Source: Niallia sp052318935 (lineage in GTDB: Bacteria > Bacillota > Bacilli > Bacillales > Cytobacillaceae). From it: a stretch of DNA of 64,000 nucleotides. The number at the start of each line of letters is the position of its first letter. Position 1 is the first letter of the stretch. Positions 17,953 to 27,204 of this stretch are shown here, piece by piece. The stretch lies in NCBI GenBank assembly GCA_052318935.1, contig JBQRKO010000001.1; one strand, written 5' to 3'. The position numbers were made by a program, and so were the translations under genes. The notes below the pieces were generated by a model, which saw nothing but the letters and a program-made list of their open reading frames with translations, was not told where the DNA came from and searched no databases.

Positions 17953-18852
17953 ATGGAATTTTTTGCTGTATTATTGCCTATTTTCTTTATTTTTGGAGTA
18001 GGTTATGTTGGAGAAAAGACCTTAAAAATTGATACAAAGCCAATATCCACGATGAGTGTATATTTAATGAGCCCTGTTTTAGCTTTCAGTGTGTTTTATG
18101 AAACAGAATTTAACAGCGATTATTTGATGATGACGATATACGCGCTTGTATTAGTATTTGGAATTATCGCGATTGTATATATTGTAGGGAGAATAAGAGG
18201 GTATAGCAGTAAAAAAACTTGCGGAATGATTTTATCAGCGGCTTTTATGAATAATGGGAATTATGGGACGCCTCTCGTATTATTTGCATTTGGTGTGCCT
18301 GCTCTTCACTACGCTGTAATTTTGATGGTCATTCAACAAATGATTATGGCAACTGTTGGCATTTATGTTGCGGCAAAAGGTTCTTCAGAAGGAGGGTCAA
18401 GTAAAGATACGCTTAAAAAAGTAATAAGAGTTCCAATTATGTATGGAGCTATACTTGGCGTTCTTTTTCATTTTTTACATATACCAATCAGCGAGACTAT
18501 GTTAGAAGCCATTAAACTAGTTGGAAATGCAGCTATTCCAACGGTTATGCTCGTTCTTGGCATGCAGCTTGCGAAAATATCGTTAAAAAATATCCAGATT
18601 CAGCGTCTTTCGTTTGCTTTATGCCTGCGCTTAATTATTTCACCGCTTATTGCTTGGTCCTTGACACTTATTCTTCCAGTCGATGATTTAGTGAAACAAT
18701 TAATGATTGTCCTTGCAGCAACGCCGTCTGCAGCGAATACAACGTTGTATGCCTTGCAATATGGAACAGATCCCGACTTTGTATCATCTGCAACATTAGT
18801 TACGACATTAGCTAGTTTAATAACATTACCAATCGTTTTATCCCTTGTATAA
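17953..18852 (+). CDS. AEC family permease (auxin efflux carrier-like)
   Basis: A 299-residue integral membrane protein with about ten hydrophobic segments, related to the bacterial auxin efflux carrier/malate permease family. The first helix is LLPIFFIFGVGYVG. AAFMNNGNYGTPLVLFAFG near residue 100 and ATPSAANTTLYALQYG near residue 255 are typical of AEC proteins. I favour the ATG at 17953, spaced 7 bp from GGAG, over that at 17947. It is probably a secondary transporter for organic acids or similar anions; substrate not determinable. It lies alone between repeat blocks and has its own strong terminator. Confidence 0.82.
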   Translation: MEFFAVLLPIFFIFGVGYVGEKTLKIDTKPISTMSVYLMSPVLAFSVFYETEFNSDYLMMTIYALVLVFGIIAIVYIVGRIRGYSSKKTCGMILSAAFMNNGNYGTPLVLFAFGVPALHYAVILMVIQQMIMATVGIYVAAKGSSEGGSSKDTLKKVIRVPIMYGAILGVLFHFLHIPISETMLEAIKLVGNAAIPTVMLVLGMQLAKISLKNIQIQRLSFALCLRLIISPLIAWSLTLILPVDDLVKQLMIVLAATPSAANTTLYALQYGTDPDFVSSATLVTTLASLITLPIVLSLV

Positions 18853-18855
18853 ATA

Positions 18856-18910
18856 GAAAGTGCCGTCCAACATCGTACAATAATCAGTACTGGCGGACGG
18901 CACTTTCTTT
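18856..18910 (+). terminator. Terminator after the AEC permease
   Basis: GAAAGTGCCGTCC pairs with GGACGGCACTTTC around a 25-nt loop, followed by TTT. The 13-bp stem begins 4 bp after the stop codon. Confidence 0.8.
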
Positions 18911-18930
18911 AGGAAATAAGATTTTTTTCT

Positions 18931-19060
18931 GAAGTTAGATAACTGTCTAGCGCAAGCAGCTAGCAATTGTGAAAAAAACCCCATGCCTCTAAAAGTAAAA
19001 AGCACTTTTTGAGTCAAGAGAACATTTTTCTTCAGAGCTGTTCAAGGCGCTTGGCTTTTG
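18931..19060 (+). repeat. Family B hairpin repeat, first of a tandem pair
   Basis: GAAGTTAGATAACTGTCTAGC to TTCAAGGCGCTTGGCTTTT, with the shared middle CCTCTAAAAGTAAAAAGCAC. It is followed after 27 bp by another copy in the same orientation. Confidence 0.75.
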
Positions 19061-19087
19061 TTCAAAGATAAGAAAGTATAAAATTTC

Positions 19088-19221
19088 GAAACTAGTTAAG
19101 TGTCTAGCTCCGGCGCCTAGCCCCTGTGAAAGATAACCTCTTGCCTCTAAAAGTAAAAAACACTTTTTGAGTCAAGAGAACATTTTTCTTCGGGGCTGAG
19201 CAAGGCGCCTGCGCTTTTCTT
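19088..19221 (+). repeat. Family B hairpin repeat, second of a tandem pair
   Basis: GAAACTAGTTAAGTGTCTAGC to CTGAGCAAGGCGCCTGCGCTTTTC. It ends just 1-2 bp before the stop codon of the minus-strand YitT gene, so its hairpin may act as that gene's 3' structure. Confidence 0.75.
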
Positions 19222-19222
19222 A

Positions 19223-20086
19223 TTAATGAATCGCGGATTTAAATTTTCCACCATGTGCTTCTTGTGTATCCATTATCGTAATAAAGGCATTTGGATCAAT
19301 TTCTTGTACGATGCTTTTAAATTTAGCAACTTCTAAACGAGTAAAAACAACATAAAGAACTTCTTTTTCTTGATCTAAATAGCCTCCTTTACCTTTTAAT
19401 TTTGTTACACCTCTTCCAAGTCGATCGGACAGTGCTTCTGAGATTTCTTCGTATTCATTAGAGATAACCATCGCTGCTTTTGTATCATCAAATCCTTGGA
19501 TAACAGCATCCAGTGCTTTACTAGCAATGTAATACGTTAAAATCGAGTACATCGCTTGTTCCCATTGTAAAACAAAACCAGCCCATGCAAATACAAACAC
19601 ATTGACAAACATAACAAATTCACCGACTGAAAAAGGAATTTTTTTCGATAATAAAATTCCTAATATCTCTGTCCCATCCAACGCTCCTGAGTTACGGATA
19701 ACTAATCCGACACCAGCACCTAAAAGCAACCCTCCAAATACAGTGGCAAGCAGCGGCTCTGTTGTTAATGCTGGGATATGATGAAGATTGGATTCCACAA
19801 TTCCAAGCATGATAATAGCAAAAAGAGAAGAAATGCAAAAGTTTTTTCCTATATATTTATAACCTGCAAATAAAAAAGGTAGATTAATAAGCAATACTAA
19901 AATTCCAAAACTAAAATCAGTCATATAATTAATAATCAGCGAAATCCCAATAATTCCACCATCAATGATTTTGTTTGGAATTAAAAATAGCTCGATTGCA
20001 ACAGCAGCAAGGCTTGCACCAATCATCAGCAAAATATAGCGCATTATTAAATGAGTCTTTGATTCTTTTTTATGTACTTTTACCAT
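19223..20086 (-). CDS. YitT family membrane protein
   Basis: A 287-residue protein of the YitT/DUF2179 family. About five or six transmembrane segments fill residues 15-190: LLMIGASLAAVAIELFLIPNKIIDGGIIGISLII, then GLLLGAGVGLVIRNSGALDGTEIL. A cytoplasmic C-terminal DUF2179 domain follows (AAMVISNEYEEISEALSDRLGRGVTKLKGKGGY and VVFTRLEVAKFKSIVQEIDPNAFI). Molecular function is not established for the family. It is a single gene, read from the minus strand, with ATG after GGAAAGGTGTAAAAA. Confidence 0.88.
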   Translation of the reverse strand: MVKVHKKESKTHLIMRYILLMIGASLAAVAIELFLIPNKIIDGGIIGISLIINYMTDFSFGILVLLINLPFLFAGYKYIGKNFCISSLFAIIMLGIVESNLHHIPALTTEPLLATVFGGLLLGAGVGLVIRNSGALDGTEILGILLSKKIPFSVGEFVMFVNVFVFAWAGFVLQWEQAMYSILTYYIASKALDAVIQGFDDTKAAMVISNEYEEISEALSDRLGRGVTKLKGKGGYLDQEKEVLYVVFTRLEVAKFKSIVQEIDPNAFITIMDTQEAHGGKFKSAIH

Positions 20087-20535
20087 TTTTTACACCTTTC
20101 CTTACTAAATTTAAGGAATATTCATTAATCAAGTATTACTTCATTGATTAAATTATCATTCCACCATAACAAAAAAATATTCTTTTTAGTTGACATAATG
20201 GACATACGAAATAGTCAATTATTTTTATATAGTTGATATTATTGTAGAAAAGAGGACGAATAAATATTTTGGAGTGATAATAGCAAGAAATATTTCGAGT
20301 ATTTGAAAACGTTGATAAATCAAACTAACATAGTGCTACCCCTAGATTCTCTACGATAAATGTCGAATAATTTTTTTACACCTCCTATTGTGATTATTTG
20401 CCCATAAAGATAGTGTATCATAAAAAGTACCAACATTCCCTTCATAACAATTATGACTAGTCAAAAAGTATATAGAACTGTGGTGATACAACAGTTACCA
20501 AAAAAACATAATAAATAGTATATTATAGTCATAAA

Positions 20536-20658
20536 ACAACTGTTCAATTAATAGAAAACCAAGAAAAACGATCCTTAAATGAAGAAATGGTAGAAGATAT
20601 GATTTCTATAATTATTTCTTTTTCAGACAGATTAAGGAGGATGCGGGTTTTCTTTTAA
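20536..20658 (+). pseudogene. Possible C-terminal relic of an IS607-type serine recombinase
   Basis: A 40-codon open stretch ending at 20658 reads NEEMVEDMISIIISFSDRLRRMR, which resembles the C-terminal tail of IS607-type recombinases (EE-x-VED-x3-II-x-FS-x-RL). No N-terminal part is found upstream. Assignment is tentative. Confidence 0.35.
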
Positions 20659-20666
20659 TATTTAAG

Positions 20667-20697
20667 TTGTATTAAAGTTAACTTTAAAGTCTTTAAT
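20667..20697 (+). promoter_or_regulatory. MerR-type promoter 1 (orphan)
   Basis: TTGTAT, 19 bp, TTTAAT, with the dyad TTAAAGTTAACTTTAA in the spacer. It matches the promoters that precede the two merR genes (32607 and 39530). Here the downstream leader is cut after about 50 bp by an IS3-type end, and no regulator follows. Confidence 0.6.
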
Positions 20698-20750
20698 AAT
20701 GTTTAAGCGAAAGTACATACTTATAGTACAACCGGAGTAATTATCTATAA

Positions 20751-20790
20751 TGGTATGTCAAGACAAAACTAGACAACTTTTTTAAAGCGA
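20751..20790 (+). mobile_element. IS3-type terminal remnant
   Basis: TGGTATGTCAAGACAAAACTAGACAACTTTTTTAAAG closely matches the left end of the complete IS3-family element at 33476. No transposase remains. It truncates a merR-like leader, so it may mark an IS-mediated deletion. Confidence 0.65.
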
Positions 20791-21063
20791 ACTGGGGCCG
20801 TTTCGTTTATTATGACTAACAAACATAAATTACCCTAAAACAATAAAATTGAGCCATTTGTGCAAAATCTTTGTTTTGGGGTAATTCTGATTTTTAACTT
20901 GATAGGCAAGTGGCGAGACCTCCTTATAAAAAAACAATCATTGTGCTGTTCCAAGCAAGAACGTGATAAAGGTGAGCATGTAAATTTTCCAGGTGTTGTT
21001 CATTTTCTTCCATCTACTCCAATGTACATCCAAGAATTTATTCGTTCTTTTGTTAAATGAAGG

Positions 21064-21832
21064 TTAATCACGTTTTGTTACATACCTCATCCATAACCCA
21101 CCATCTTTCAGTTTTTCAACTTCTTTTAAGAAGAAATTTACTGGATGCTGATTTGTTATAAAAGAGCTCGTTTCAAATAGTGTCACAGAGTTAGATGCAC
21201 CATCTGCAATTGGAACTAAGACTAGGCTCAATTCATTAATTAATCCTTCATTCAAAAAGGATCCATTTAAAAAGCCCCCCACCTTCTAGCATTAATTCAT
21301 CGATTGAAAATAAACTTTTTAGCTTCTCCACTACGACAGTAAACTTTAATCGTTCTTTTCCACCGAAAATATAAGAAATACCTATTTTTTTCAGATGAGC
21401 TAAATATGCATCAGATACTTGCTCTGTAAGCACCTCTACTATATGGTCCTTCGTTCTATTATCGTTCCATTCTGAAATGTAGTTTTTTGTCCATCCTAGT
21501 TTTCCAGTAGGGTCTACTGCTACGACATAACTTTTAGCATCCTTATTTGCAACGTAATCAGTTCTGGGGATAGTCGGGATGTTATCTTGTTTTAAATCTA
21601 ATTTATGTCCGAAAGTAAAGTGTTCCTCCATGGTAATCCGGCCACAAATCCATGCTTTACATCCATAACGTCCATGAATTTTTTCGTATTCATCTGTAAA
21701 ATAAGCTGCTCGTTCCTCTTTCAAATAATCTCCAATGATTTTCCCATCCAATGAAGTTAGCATGTGGCAGATAATATATGGTCTTTCCAATGGCTGTTTG
21801 TATTTTTCCTTGCTCTTTTCAATACGATCCAT
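21064..21832 (-). pseudogene. Dihydrofolate reductase/RibD C-terminal-family protein, frameshifted in a G run
   Basis: The gene starts at 21832 and reads 194 codons: CHMLTSLDGKIIGDY near residue 22, KAWICGRITMEEHF near 57 and SYIFGGKERL near 150, as in RibD_C/DHFR-like reductases that bind NADPH. After the nucleotide motif LMLEGGG it shifts frame at six consecutive G residues on the coding strand near 21277. With five G residues the frame continues as FLNGSFLNEGLINELSLVLVP to a stop at 21064, giving about 255 residues. The homopolymer suggests a mutation, a sequencing slip or slippage-based switching. An operator at 21988 is shared with the SDR gene at 23234. Confidence 0.8.
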
Positions 21833-21987
21833 AATTAAACCTCCTGCTTGAATTTAATTCACTTCAATTGTTCCGAAGATGTTAATGTTAAATCCCTATA
21901 AAAAATCATTATTGATTGATTAATTAACATCTGTTTATAATAATAAAAAGAAATAAGATGTTTTCAATCGTTAATTTAACGCACTTC

Positions 21988-22004
21988 GTTGTTTACTCAA
22001 CAAA
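21988..22004 (-). promoter_or_regulatory. Putative TetR-family operator ahead of the DHFR-like gene
   Basis: GTTGTTTACTCAACAAA is nearly identical (one mismatch) to the reverse complement of 23094-23110 between tetR and the SDR gene. The shared block extends over about 42 bp including AATCGTTAATTTAAC. It has the same orientation relative to both downstream genes. Confidence 0.6.
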
Positions 22005-22129
22005 TCAAGAAAAATTGTTGATTATCTTTAGGGAATTCTGGTGACCAAACAATATCAAAAGCGTATAGAAGAATAACCAAAAGCCAATAAGAGGGAGGAC
22101 ACATTACCCTCCTCATTACTTAATAAATA

Positions 22130-22462
22130 TGCTCTGTTAAACTTGGCTGTTGATTGCAGTGAGAGGCGTTCGCTTTCCGCGGGCGGTTCGGTAGCCTCCT
22201 CGACGCTTATGCGGAGGCTACTGAAAAAGTCCATAGGAAAGGAAAAAGATACGAATAACCTACTACAACATATAGAATGATAAACTCATTTGTTATCTGT
22301 ATATAGATGATAATTCAAGTTTTTTTTAAAATTATCAGTTTTTCAGTCGCCTCGCATATGCGCCTGTGGGGTCTCCCTCTGACTCTCTTTTCCCGCAGGG
22401 GTCTCACTCCTGGAACAAAAATCAACATAGTGCCAAAATCCACAACGAGCTTTAACATAGCC
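22130..22462 (+). repeat. MITE-like element, family C copy 2 (333 bp)
   Basis: Ends TGCTCTGTTAAA and TTTAACATAGCC, flanked by an exact 8-bp duplication AATAAATA (22122-22129 and 22463-22470). Non-coding; it contains GC-rich blocks and ACTGAAAAAGT / TTTTTCAGTCG segments as in the copy at 11966. It lies just downstream of the tetR stop at 22495. Confidence 0.82.
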
Positions 22463-22494
22463 AATAAATAAAACAGATTTTTTATGCGATAAAT

Positions 22495-23046
22495 CTATAT
22501 GATCCTCTCTAATAAAACCCCTACTTTTTCTGCCATTTCCTGCGGTGAATAAGGCATGCCATTTTTTAGCCACCATTCCACTACACCTACGTAAGCATTT
22601 GCAACAAATTCGGCAACGATATCTTCGCTTTGACCAAGATTTTTGCCTTTTGTTATATCCACGTCCTTTTTGAACTCTTCGATGTTATGTTGAACAAACC
22701 GGCTGCGAAAATATCGTGCTCCTTCACTCGCCAACATCGTCGAAAAAAACAAATAGTTACTTTCAAGATATTTCATGCAATGTACAGTCGATTCAATCCA
22801 ATCCATTTCAGTTGCAGCTTCCGACTCAAAAAGATTAACCATGTTATTGATATGTTCTTCTATGATCTTATCCAACAGATCAAATTTATCCAAGTAATGA
22901 AGATAAACAGTTGCACGGTTAATATTTGCCCTGTCAGAAATATCCTGAATGGTAATGCTATCGAAATTTTTTTCTGACATCAATTCAAGAAATGATTTTT
23001 TAATTGCTTCTTGAGTTCTAACAATTCTTCTATCCACTTTTGCCAT
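22495..23046 (-). CDS. TetR family transcriptional regulator
   Basis: A 183-residue one-ligand repressor. The N-terminal helix-turn-helix covers about residues 10-55: TQEAIKKSFLELMSEKNFDSITIQDISDRANINRATVYLHYLDK. The C-terminal helical domain is typical for ligand sensing and dimerisation. It is divergent from the SDR gene at 23234, with a dyad (TTTGTTGCGTAAACAAC) in the intergenic region that also appears ahead of the DHFR-like gene. The simplest model is repression of both genes and relief by a small toxic compound. Start ATG at 23046. Confidence 0.9.
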   Translation of the reverse strand: MAKVDRRIVRTQEAIKKSFLELMSEKNFDSITIQDISDRANINRATVYLHYLDKFDLLDKIIEEHINNMVNLFESEAATEMDWIESTVHCMKYLESNYLFFSTMLASEGARYFRSRFVQHNIEEFKKDVDITKGKNLGQSEDIVAEFVANAYVGVVEWWLKNGMPYSPQEMAEKVGVLLERII

Positions 23047-23093
23047 GTTATTAACACCATACCTTTTCTAAGAAAGTCGACAATTTTTATCGA

Positions 23094-23110
23094 TTTGTTG
23101 CGTAAACAAC
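23094..23110 (+). promoter_or_regulatory. Putative TetR-family operator between tetR and SDR
   Basis: TTTGTTGCGTAAACAAC, containing the GTTG...CAAC dyad. The surrounding 42 bp match 21967-22008 in the same orientation relative to the downstream oxidoreductase gene. Confidence 0.6.
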
Positions 23111-23233
23111 AAAACCGGTTAAATTAACGATTTCTATGCCTTGTTTTGTTTCTTTTTATATTATAAATTATTTACAGATGTCGAGAAAGCATCAATTGTA
23201 GTTTTATTTAATATGAAAGGATGAAAAAACGAA

Positions 23234-23980
23234 ATGACAATTGAAAACAAAGTGGTTATAATCACTGGAGCTTCATCTGGAATTGGTGAAGCAACTGCAA
23301 AATTATTGGCCAGTAAAGGTGCTAAGATTGTTTTGGGCGCTCGTCGCGAAGACAAATTAAAAGCATTGACTGAAGAAATTCAAAAAGCTGGTGGACAAGC
23401 TGCTTATCGCGTCACAGATGTTGTTAATCCAGATGATAGTCAGCAGCTTGTTCAACTAGCTAAAGACACTTTTGGTGGTGTCGATGTAATCTTCTTGAAC
23501 GCTGGAATAATGCCTAATTCACCACTTTCCCATTTAAAAACTGACGAGTGGAACAGTATGGTTGACGTTAATATTAAAGGTGTATTGAATGGTATCGCCG
23601 CAGTATTGCCAACATTTACATCGCAAAAGTCTGGACATATCATCACTACTTCATCAGTAGCTGGGCTTAAAGCTTACCCAGGCGTTGCGGTTTATGGCGC
23701 AACAAAGTGGGCTGTTCGTGATTTAATGGAAGTTTTGCGTATGGAATCTGCCCAAGAAGGTACTAACATCCGCACAGCAACTATTTATCCAGCAGCGATC
23801 AACACGGAATTGTTGGATACGATTACGGATAAAGATACTTTAGAAGGTGCAACAGAACTTTATAAACAATATGGTATTTCACCTGATCGAGTTGCCAATG
23901 TTGTGGCATTCGCGATTGATCAGCCAGAAGATACGAACGTTAACGAGTTTACCATTGGACCAACAAGTCAACCTAGGTAA
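23234..23980 (+). CDS. Short-chain dehydrogenase/reductase
   Basis: A 248-residue classical SDR, a cytoplasmic NAD(P)-dependent oxidoreductase. The cofactor loop ITGASSGIGEATA is near residue 10, LGARREDKL suggests NADP preference (Arg after the second strand), NAG is near residue 88, and the catalytic pair is in VYGATKWAV (Tyr-x3-Lys) near residue 153. It is related to the SDR at 41527 but is preceded by a TetR-type operator rather than a MerR-type promoter. ATG follows AAAGGATGAAAAAACGAA. The substrate is probably an aldehyde or ketone, not otherwise readable. Confidence 0.9.
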   Translation: MTIENKVVIITGASSGIGEATAKLLASKGAKIVLGARREDKLKALTEEIQKAGGQAAYRVTDVVNPDDSQQLVQLAKDTFGGVDVIFLNAGIMPNSPLSHLKTDEWNSMVDVNIKGVLNGIAAVLPTFTSQKSGHIITTSSVAGLKAYPGVAVYGATKWAVRDLMEVLRMESAQEGTNIRTATIYPAAINTELLDTITDKDTLEGATELYKQYGISPDRVANVVAFAIDQPEDTNVNEFTIGPTSQPR

Positions 23981-24103
23981 TAATTACAAGAAAAGATAAA
24001 ACTAAGAGCTATTCATTTTCTAAAGCTTAGGCAGTCGAGGAGATGATATGCTCCCTCTAAAGTAGACAGATTTAAAAATATAAATCTGTTTTGCCTTAGG
24101 GGA

Positions 24104-24267
24104 GTGGTAGCTTTTGCGATTGATCAACCCGAAGAAGTCGATGTTAAATTAATAATGTAAAAATAGAAGGTGTGGAAATGCCCGATGCTGTAGCATATGC
24201 AATTAGCACACCTGAAACAGTTGCCATAAGCGAAATCATGATTCGGCCAACTAAACAAGTTATCTAA
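24104..24267 (+). pseudogene. C-terminal fragments of SDR genes
   Basis: Two short open pieces. The first reads VVAFAIDQPEEVDV, like the end of the SDR at 23234. The second reads DAVAYAISTPETVAISEIM and then IRPTKQVI with a stop, almost identical to the end of the SDR at 41527. They appear to be remnants of a tandem SDR copy. Confidence 0.75.
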
Positions 24268-24647
24268 TGGGTTGCGATTAGGAAATAAATATTTGTCCTA
24301 CAGGCTAACTGCTATAAATTTCATAATAAAAAATTGCTCCTAGCTCGTTTGGGGGCATTTTTTTACTAATGTTTGTATCCTGATAATCCATGTTTAATTA
24401 TGTTATTTCTCCAAGCAATTATGTGAAAGATTGAATATGGAGTAGAAAAGCTTACAAGTATTAAAAGCATTTTACAATTGCAATTATAAAAATCAACTAA
24501 AATAGAGGGGTTATATTAAATTATCGTACAGAGGAAAACAGAAATTCAGGTCTTAAGTTTATGCTTTGATACGATATCGCACCTGAAAAAGAGTGTGTAG
24601 AAATGCTGGTGCCTGATTACACAAAAATAAAGATAGGAGTTGTTTTT
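24268..24647 (+). other. Intergenic region, no gene recognised
   Basis: About 380 bp of AT-rich DNA. A weak hairpin (TTGCTCC with GGGGGCA, then T6) near 24331-24365 could terminate the preceding region. No MerR-type promoter is visible ahead of the MFS gene here. Confidence 0.4.
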
Positions 24648-25821
24648 TTGACTAAACGAAACCATTTGTTGATTTTTATATTGACCATAGGAGTTTTTGG
24701 CATCATAAATACCGAAATGGGGGTTATTGGGTTATTGCCTTCCATTGCTGATCACTTTAATGTCAGCATATCACAAGCAGGGTTGCTGGTGAGTCTTTTT
24801 GCTCTTACTATTGCTGTATCTGGACCAACGATGCCGTTATTGTTTTCCGGGATAAATCGTAAGAAGGTCATGTTACTTGTATTAGGAGTTTTCGTTTTGG
24901 GAAACATTGTATCCATATTTACATCTAACTTTACCATTCTATTAATTGCTCGTATAATTCCAGCCTTTTTTCATCCAATTTATTGTTCTTTGGCATTTAC
25001 AGCAGCTGCTTCCTCAGTAAGTAAAGAAGAAGCTCCAAAAGCTGTTTCTAAAGTATTTATAGGAGTATCTGCTGGTATGGTAGCCGGCGTACCGATCGCA
25101 AGTTTTATTGATAGTGCCGTTTCGTATGAAATGGCGATGGCATTCTTTGCTATTGTTAATTCTATTGTATTCATTGCTACATTGATTTTTTTACCATCTA
25201 TGCCTGTTGAAGACCGACTTTCTTATGGTACACAACTTTCCGTATTAAAAAAAAACTAGTTTATGGCTTTCCATCGTGACTGTCATTTTATTAAATTCAG
25301 CTATTTTTGGGGTTTATAGTTATCTTACTGAATATCTGAAAACAGTAACGAATATGTCTCCGAATACCATAAGTTTAACGTTATCCATCTTTGGTGGAGC
25401 CAGTATTATTGGAAACATTGTCACAGGAAAGTTACTTACTCATAGTGCCATTAAGACTGTAGTATCTTTTCCTTTGGTATTGGGTGCTGTTTACATCATT
25501 TTATTCTTCACAGGACAGTTTACCGTACCTATGGCAATTTTAACTTTAATTTGGGGAATATTGGCTGGAGGAATAATGGCAAATATTAATCAATATTTGG
25601 TTACGTCTTCAGCTCCCGAAGCACCTGATTTTGCCAATGGATTATTTATTTCAGCCTGTAACGTAGGAACAACATTGGGTGCAGCTGCAGGCGGGTTATT
25701 TATATTAGAAATGGGTACACAATACGTCGTATTGGTGGGAATCCTATCATTGCTACTAAGTTTGGTAACTATTATACTTAGAAATTACTTGTTTACTCCT
25801 ACGCAACAACTTACTAGATAA
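24648..25821 (+). pseudogene. DHA1-type MFS exporter, frameshifted in an A run
   Basis: Start TTG at 24648 follows ATAGGAG. The first 204 codons (NTEMGVIGLLPSIADHF, SGPTMPLLFSGINRKK) match the paralogs at 36769 and 44422. At A8 near 25248-25255 the frame breaks after QLSVLKK. With seven A residues it continues as TSLWLSIVTVILLNSAIFGVYSYL to the stop at 25821, giving about 390 residues. Both halves are well conserved, so the break is recent, a sequencing slip, or a phase-variable tract. Confidence 0.82.
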
Positions 25822-25961
25822 GGAATAAATTCAACTTCTCTAAGAGCTTTTTGTTTAATATTGATTTATGCTCCCTGTCTTACTTCCTTTTATTAAATTT
25901 CTAGGGTGTGAAAAAATCTGCTTTAGCCCAAGATTAGTAGCCGAAAAAAGGAGGATTTAAA

Positions 25962-26269
25962 ATGTCAAAGGATATAAAAGTTGCACTTGTCACCGGCGGA
26001 AATAGAGGAATTGGATATGAACTGTTCAAACAATTAGCTTTGAAAGGTTTTAAGGTCATTTTGGCAAGTCGGGATCCAGAAATGGGTTATGAAGCTACGT
26101 AGAAACTTAAGAAGTCAAATCTGGACGTTTCGTTTGTGGCGATGGATGTAGACAATCTAGAAAGCATCCGTCAAGCTGCTGAATCAATTCTTTGGTTAGC
26201 GACGATTGGACCTGAAGGACCTTCAGGAGAATCTTTAGAGATGAAAAACCAATCGATTGGTAACAATAC
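25962..26269 (+). pseudogene. Decayed SDR with internal stop and deletion
   Basis: The ATG after AAGGAGGATTTAAA begins KVALVTGGNRGIGYEL, closely matching the intact SDR at 50880. An in-frame TAG occurs at about 26100. After DNLESIRQAA the sequence jumps to ESILWLATIGPEGPSG, which is near the C-terminus of the intact gene. The junction is at CAAGCTGC, a sequence present at both places in the intact paralog, so deletion between short direct repeats is likely. Confidence 0.85.
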
Positions 26270-26442
26270 AGTATTAGCAAATTATTTGGTGTTTAAGTAT
26301 GGTTCAATGAAACCGAATTTTGCAATTGTTATTGTTTAAAATCGAATTAAAGAAAAAAAGCCGATTTTCCTTCTCATGATTCATATGGTTATGGTCCAGA
26401 AACACTTAATGAGAAGGAAAAAAAGAGCGGAAATACAGTCAT

Positions 26443-26643
26443 TTGGAACAGGAGAATGAGATCTTAAAAAAGTATTTGGAGCTAGTAAAGGAGTTGAAAA
26501 GTACTTTAAATTGTAGAAACATACCGCAAAAAATATACGGTTCGTTCGATTCTATCTGTTTTGTCAGTGCCTCGTTTAACCTATTAGCCGTTGGGTTGTC
26601 GGTAATAAGAAGGAAACGTTATCGGTTGAGGAAGAAACAATAA
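26443..26643 (+). pseudogene. Small reading frame, possible transposase relic
   Basis: Reads EQENEILKKYLELVKELKSTLN, like the coiled segment of some IS transposase helper proteins, then FVSASFNLLAVGLSV and a basic tail. I do not recognise it firmly. It lies in a region of decayed genes and lacks a good ribosome site. Confidence 0.3.
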
Positions 26644-26790
26644 TCTATTTATGTAAGATTTTAAGCTTGCCTTCTTACCTCGTATATAATTGATTAATTC
26701 AAACAAATCTTGTGTACTACTGTATCATAAATGATGTCATCTTCCTGTAAATTGTCACTTTAGGAGTTATTTGCACTATAAATAAATATA

Positions 26791-26838
26791 AAAAAGGCCA
26801 ATTTCTCAGCATTAAAATTGAGAAATTGGCCTTTTTTC
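26791..26838. terminator. Bidirectional terminator
   Basis: AAAAAGGCCAATTTCTCA pairs with TGAGAAATTGGCCTTTTTT around a short loop, with A and T runs on either side, so it can stop transcription from both directions. Confidence 0.85.
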
Positions 26839-26892
26839 GTTATTACGGAAAAGCGCCCTAGCGTATAAAATTGAGAAATAGTGATAATTGGT

Positions 26893-27151
26893 GTTTATTG
26901 GATATGTACCTGTGTCGACAGGATTACAAAATTTAGATTTACAAACAGATGCGTTTAACGCAACATGGTTGTATGAAAATTTTTCACGATAAAATGATTG
27001 GGGAAAAAACTACGTCCCAGTTTAGAGGAAGCACTTCAGTATGCACGTGAAGGCATACAATTGTCGTTTGGCGATTGGACCGACTATTAAAGATGTTGCA
27101 AAAAAGTGGGGCTTTTCACGCACGACGATGTATCGCTATTTAGAAAGATAG
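26893..27151 (+). pseudogene. Decayed Tn3-type serine resolvase
   Basis: IGYVPVSTGLQNLDLQTDAF corresponds to the resolvase N-terminus (IGYVRVST-x-DQNLDLQ), with the catalytic Ser retained but the usual Arg replaced by Pro. It then breaks. A segment near 27015 matches RPSLEEALQYAREG, and the end reads TIKDVAKKWGFSRTTMYRYLER, the C-terminal helix-turn-helix. Multiple frame breaks make it non-functional. Confidence 0.75.
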
Positions 27152-27204
27152 TAAATCGGAAGGGGTGAAATCTATACAGAATGAACATCCTCCATTAACA
27201 GCTT

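Noticed and set aside
17778..18032. An 84-codon frame across the nested repeat and the AEC start.
   Set aside because: Composed of repeat sequence and an alternative frame of the permease.
20860..21060. A 66-codon plus-strand reading frame.
   Set aside because: No ribosome site, no recognisable domain, and located downstream of an IS remnant in decayed DNA.
22343..22576. A 77-codon minus-strand reading frame.
   Set aside because: It lies across the end of a MITE-like element and the tetR gene; chance frame in GC-rich repeat DNA.
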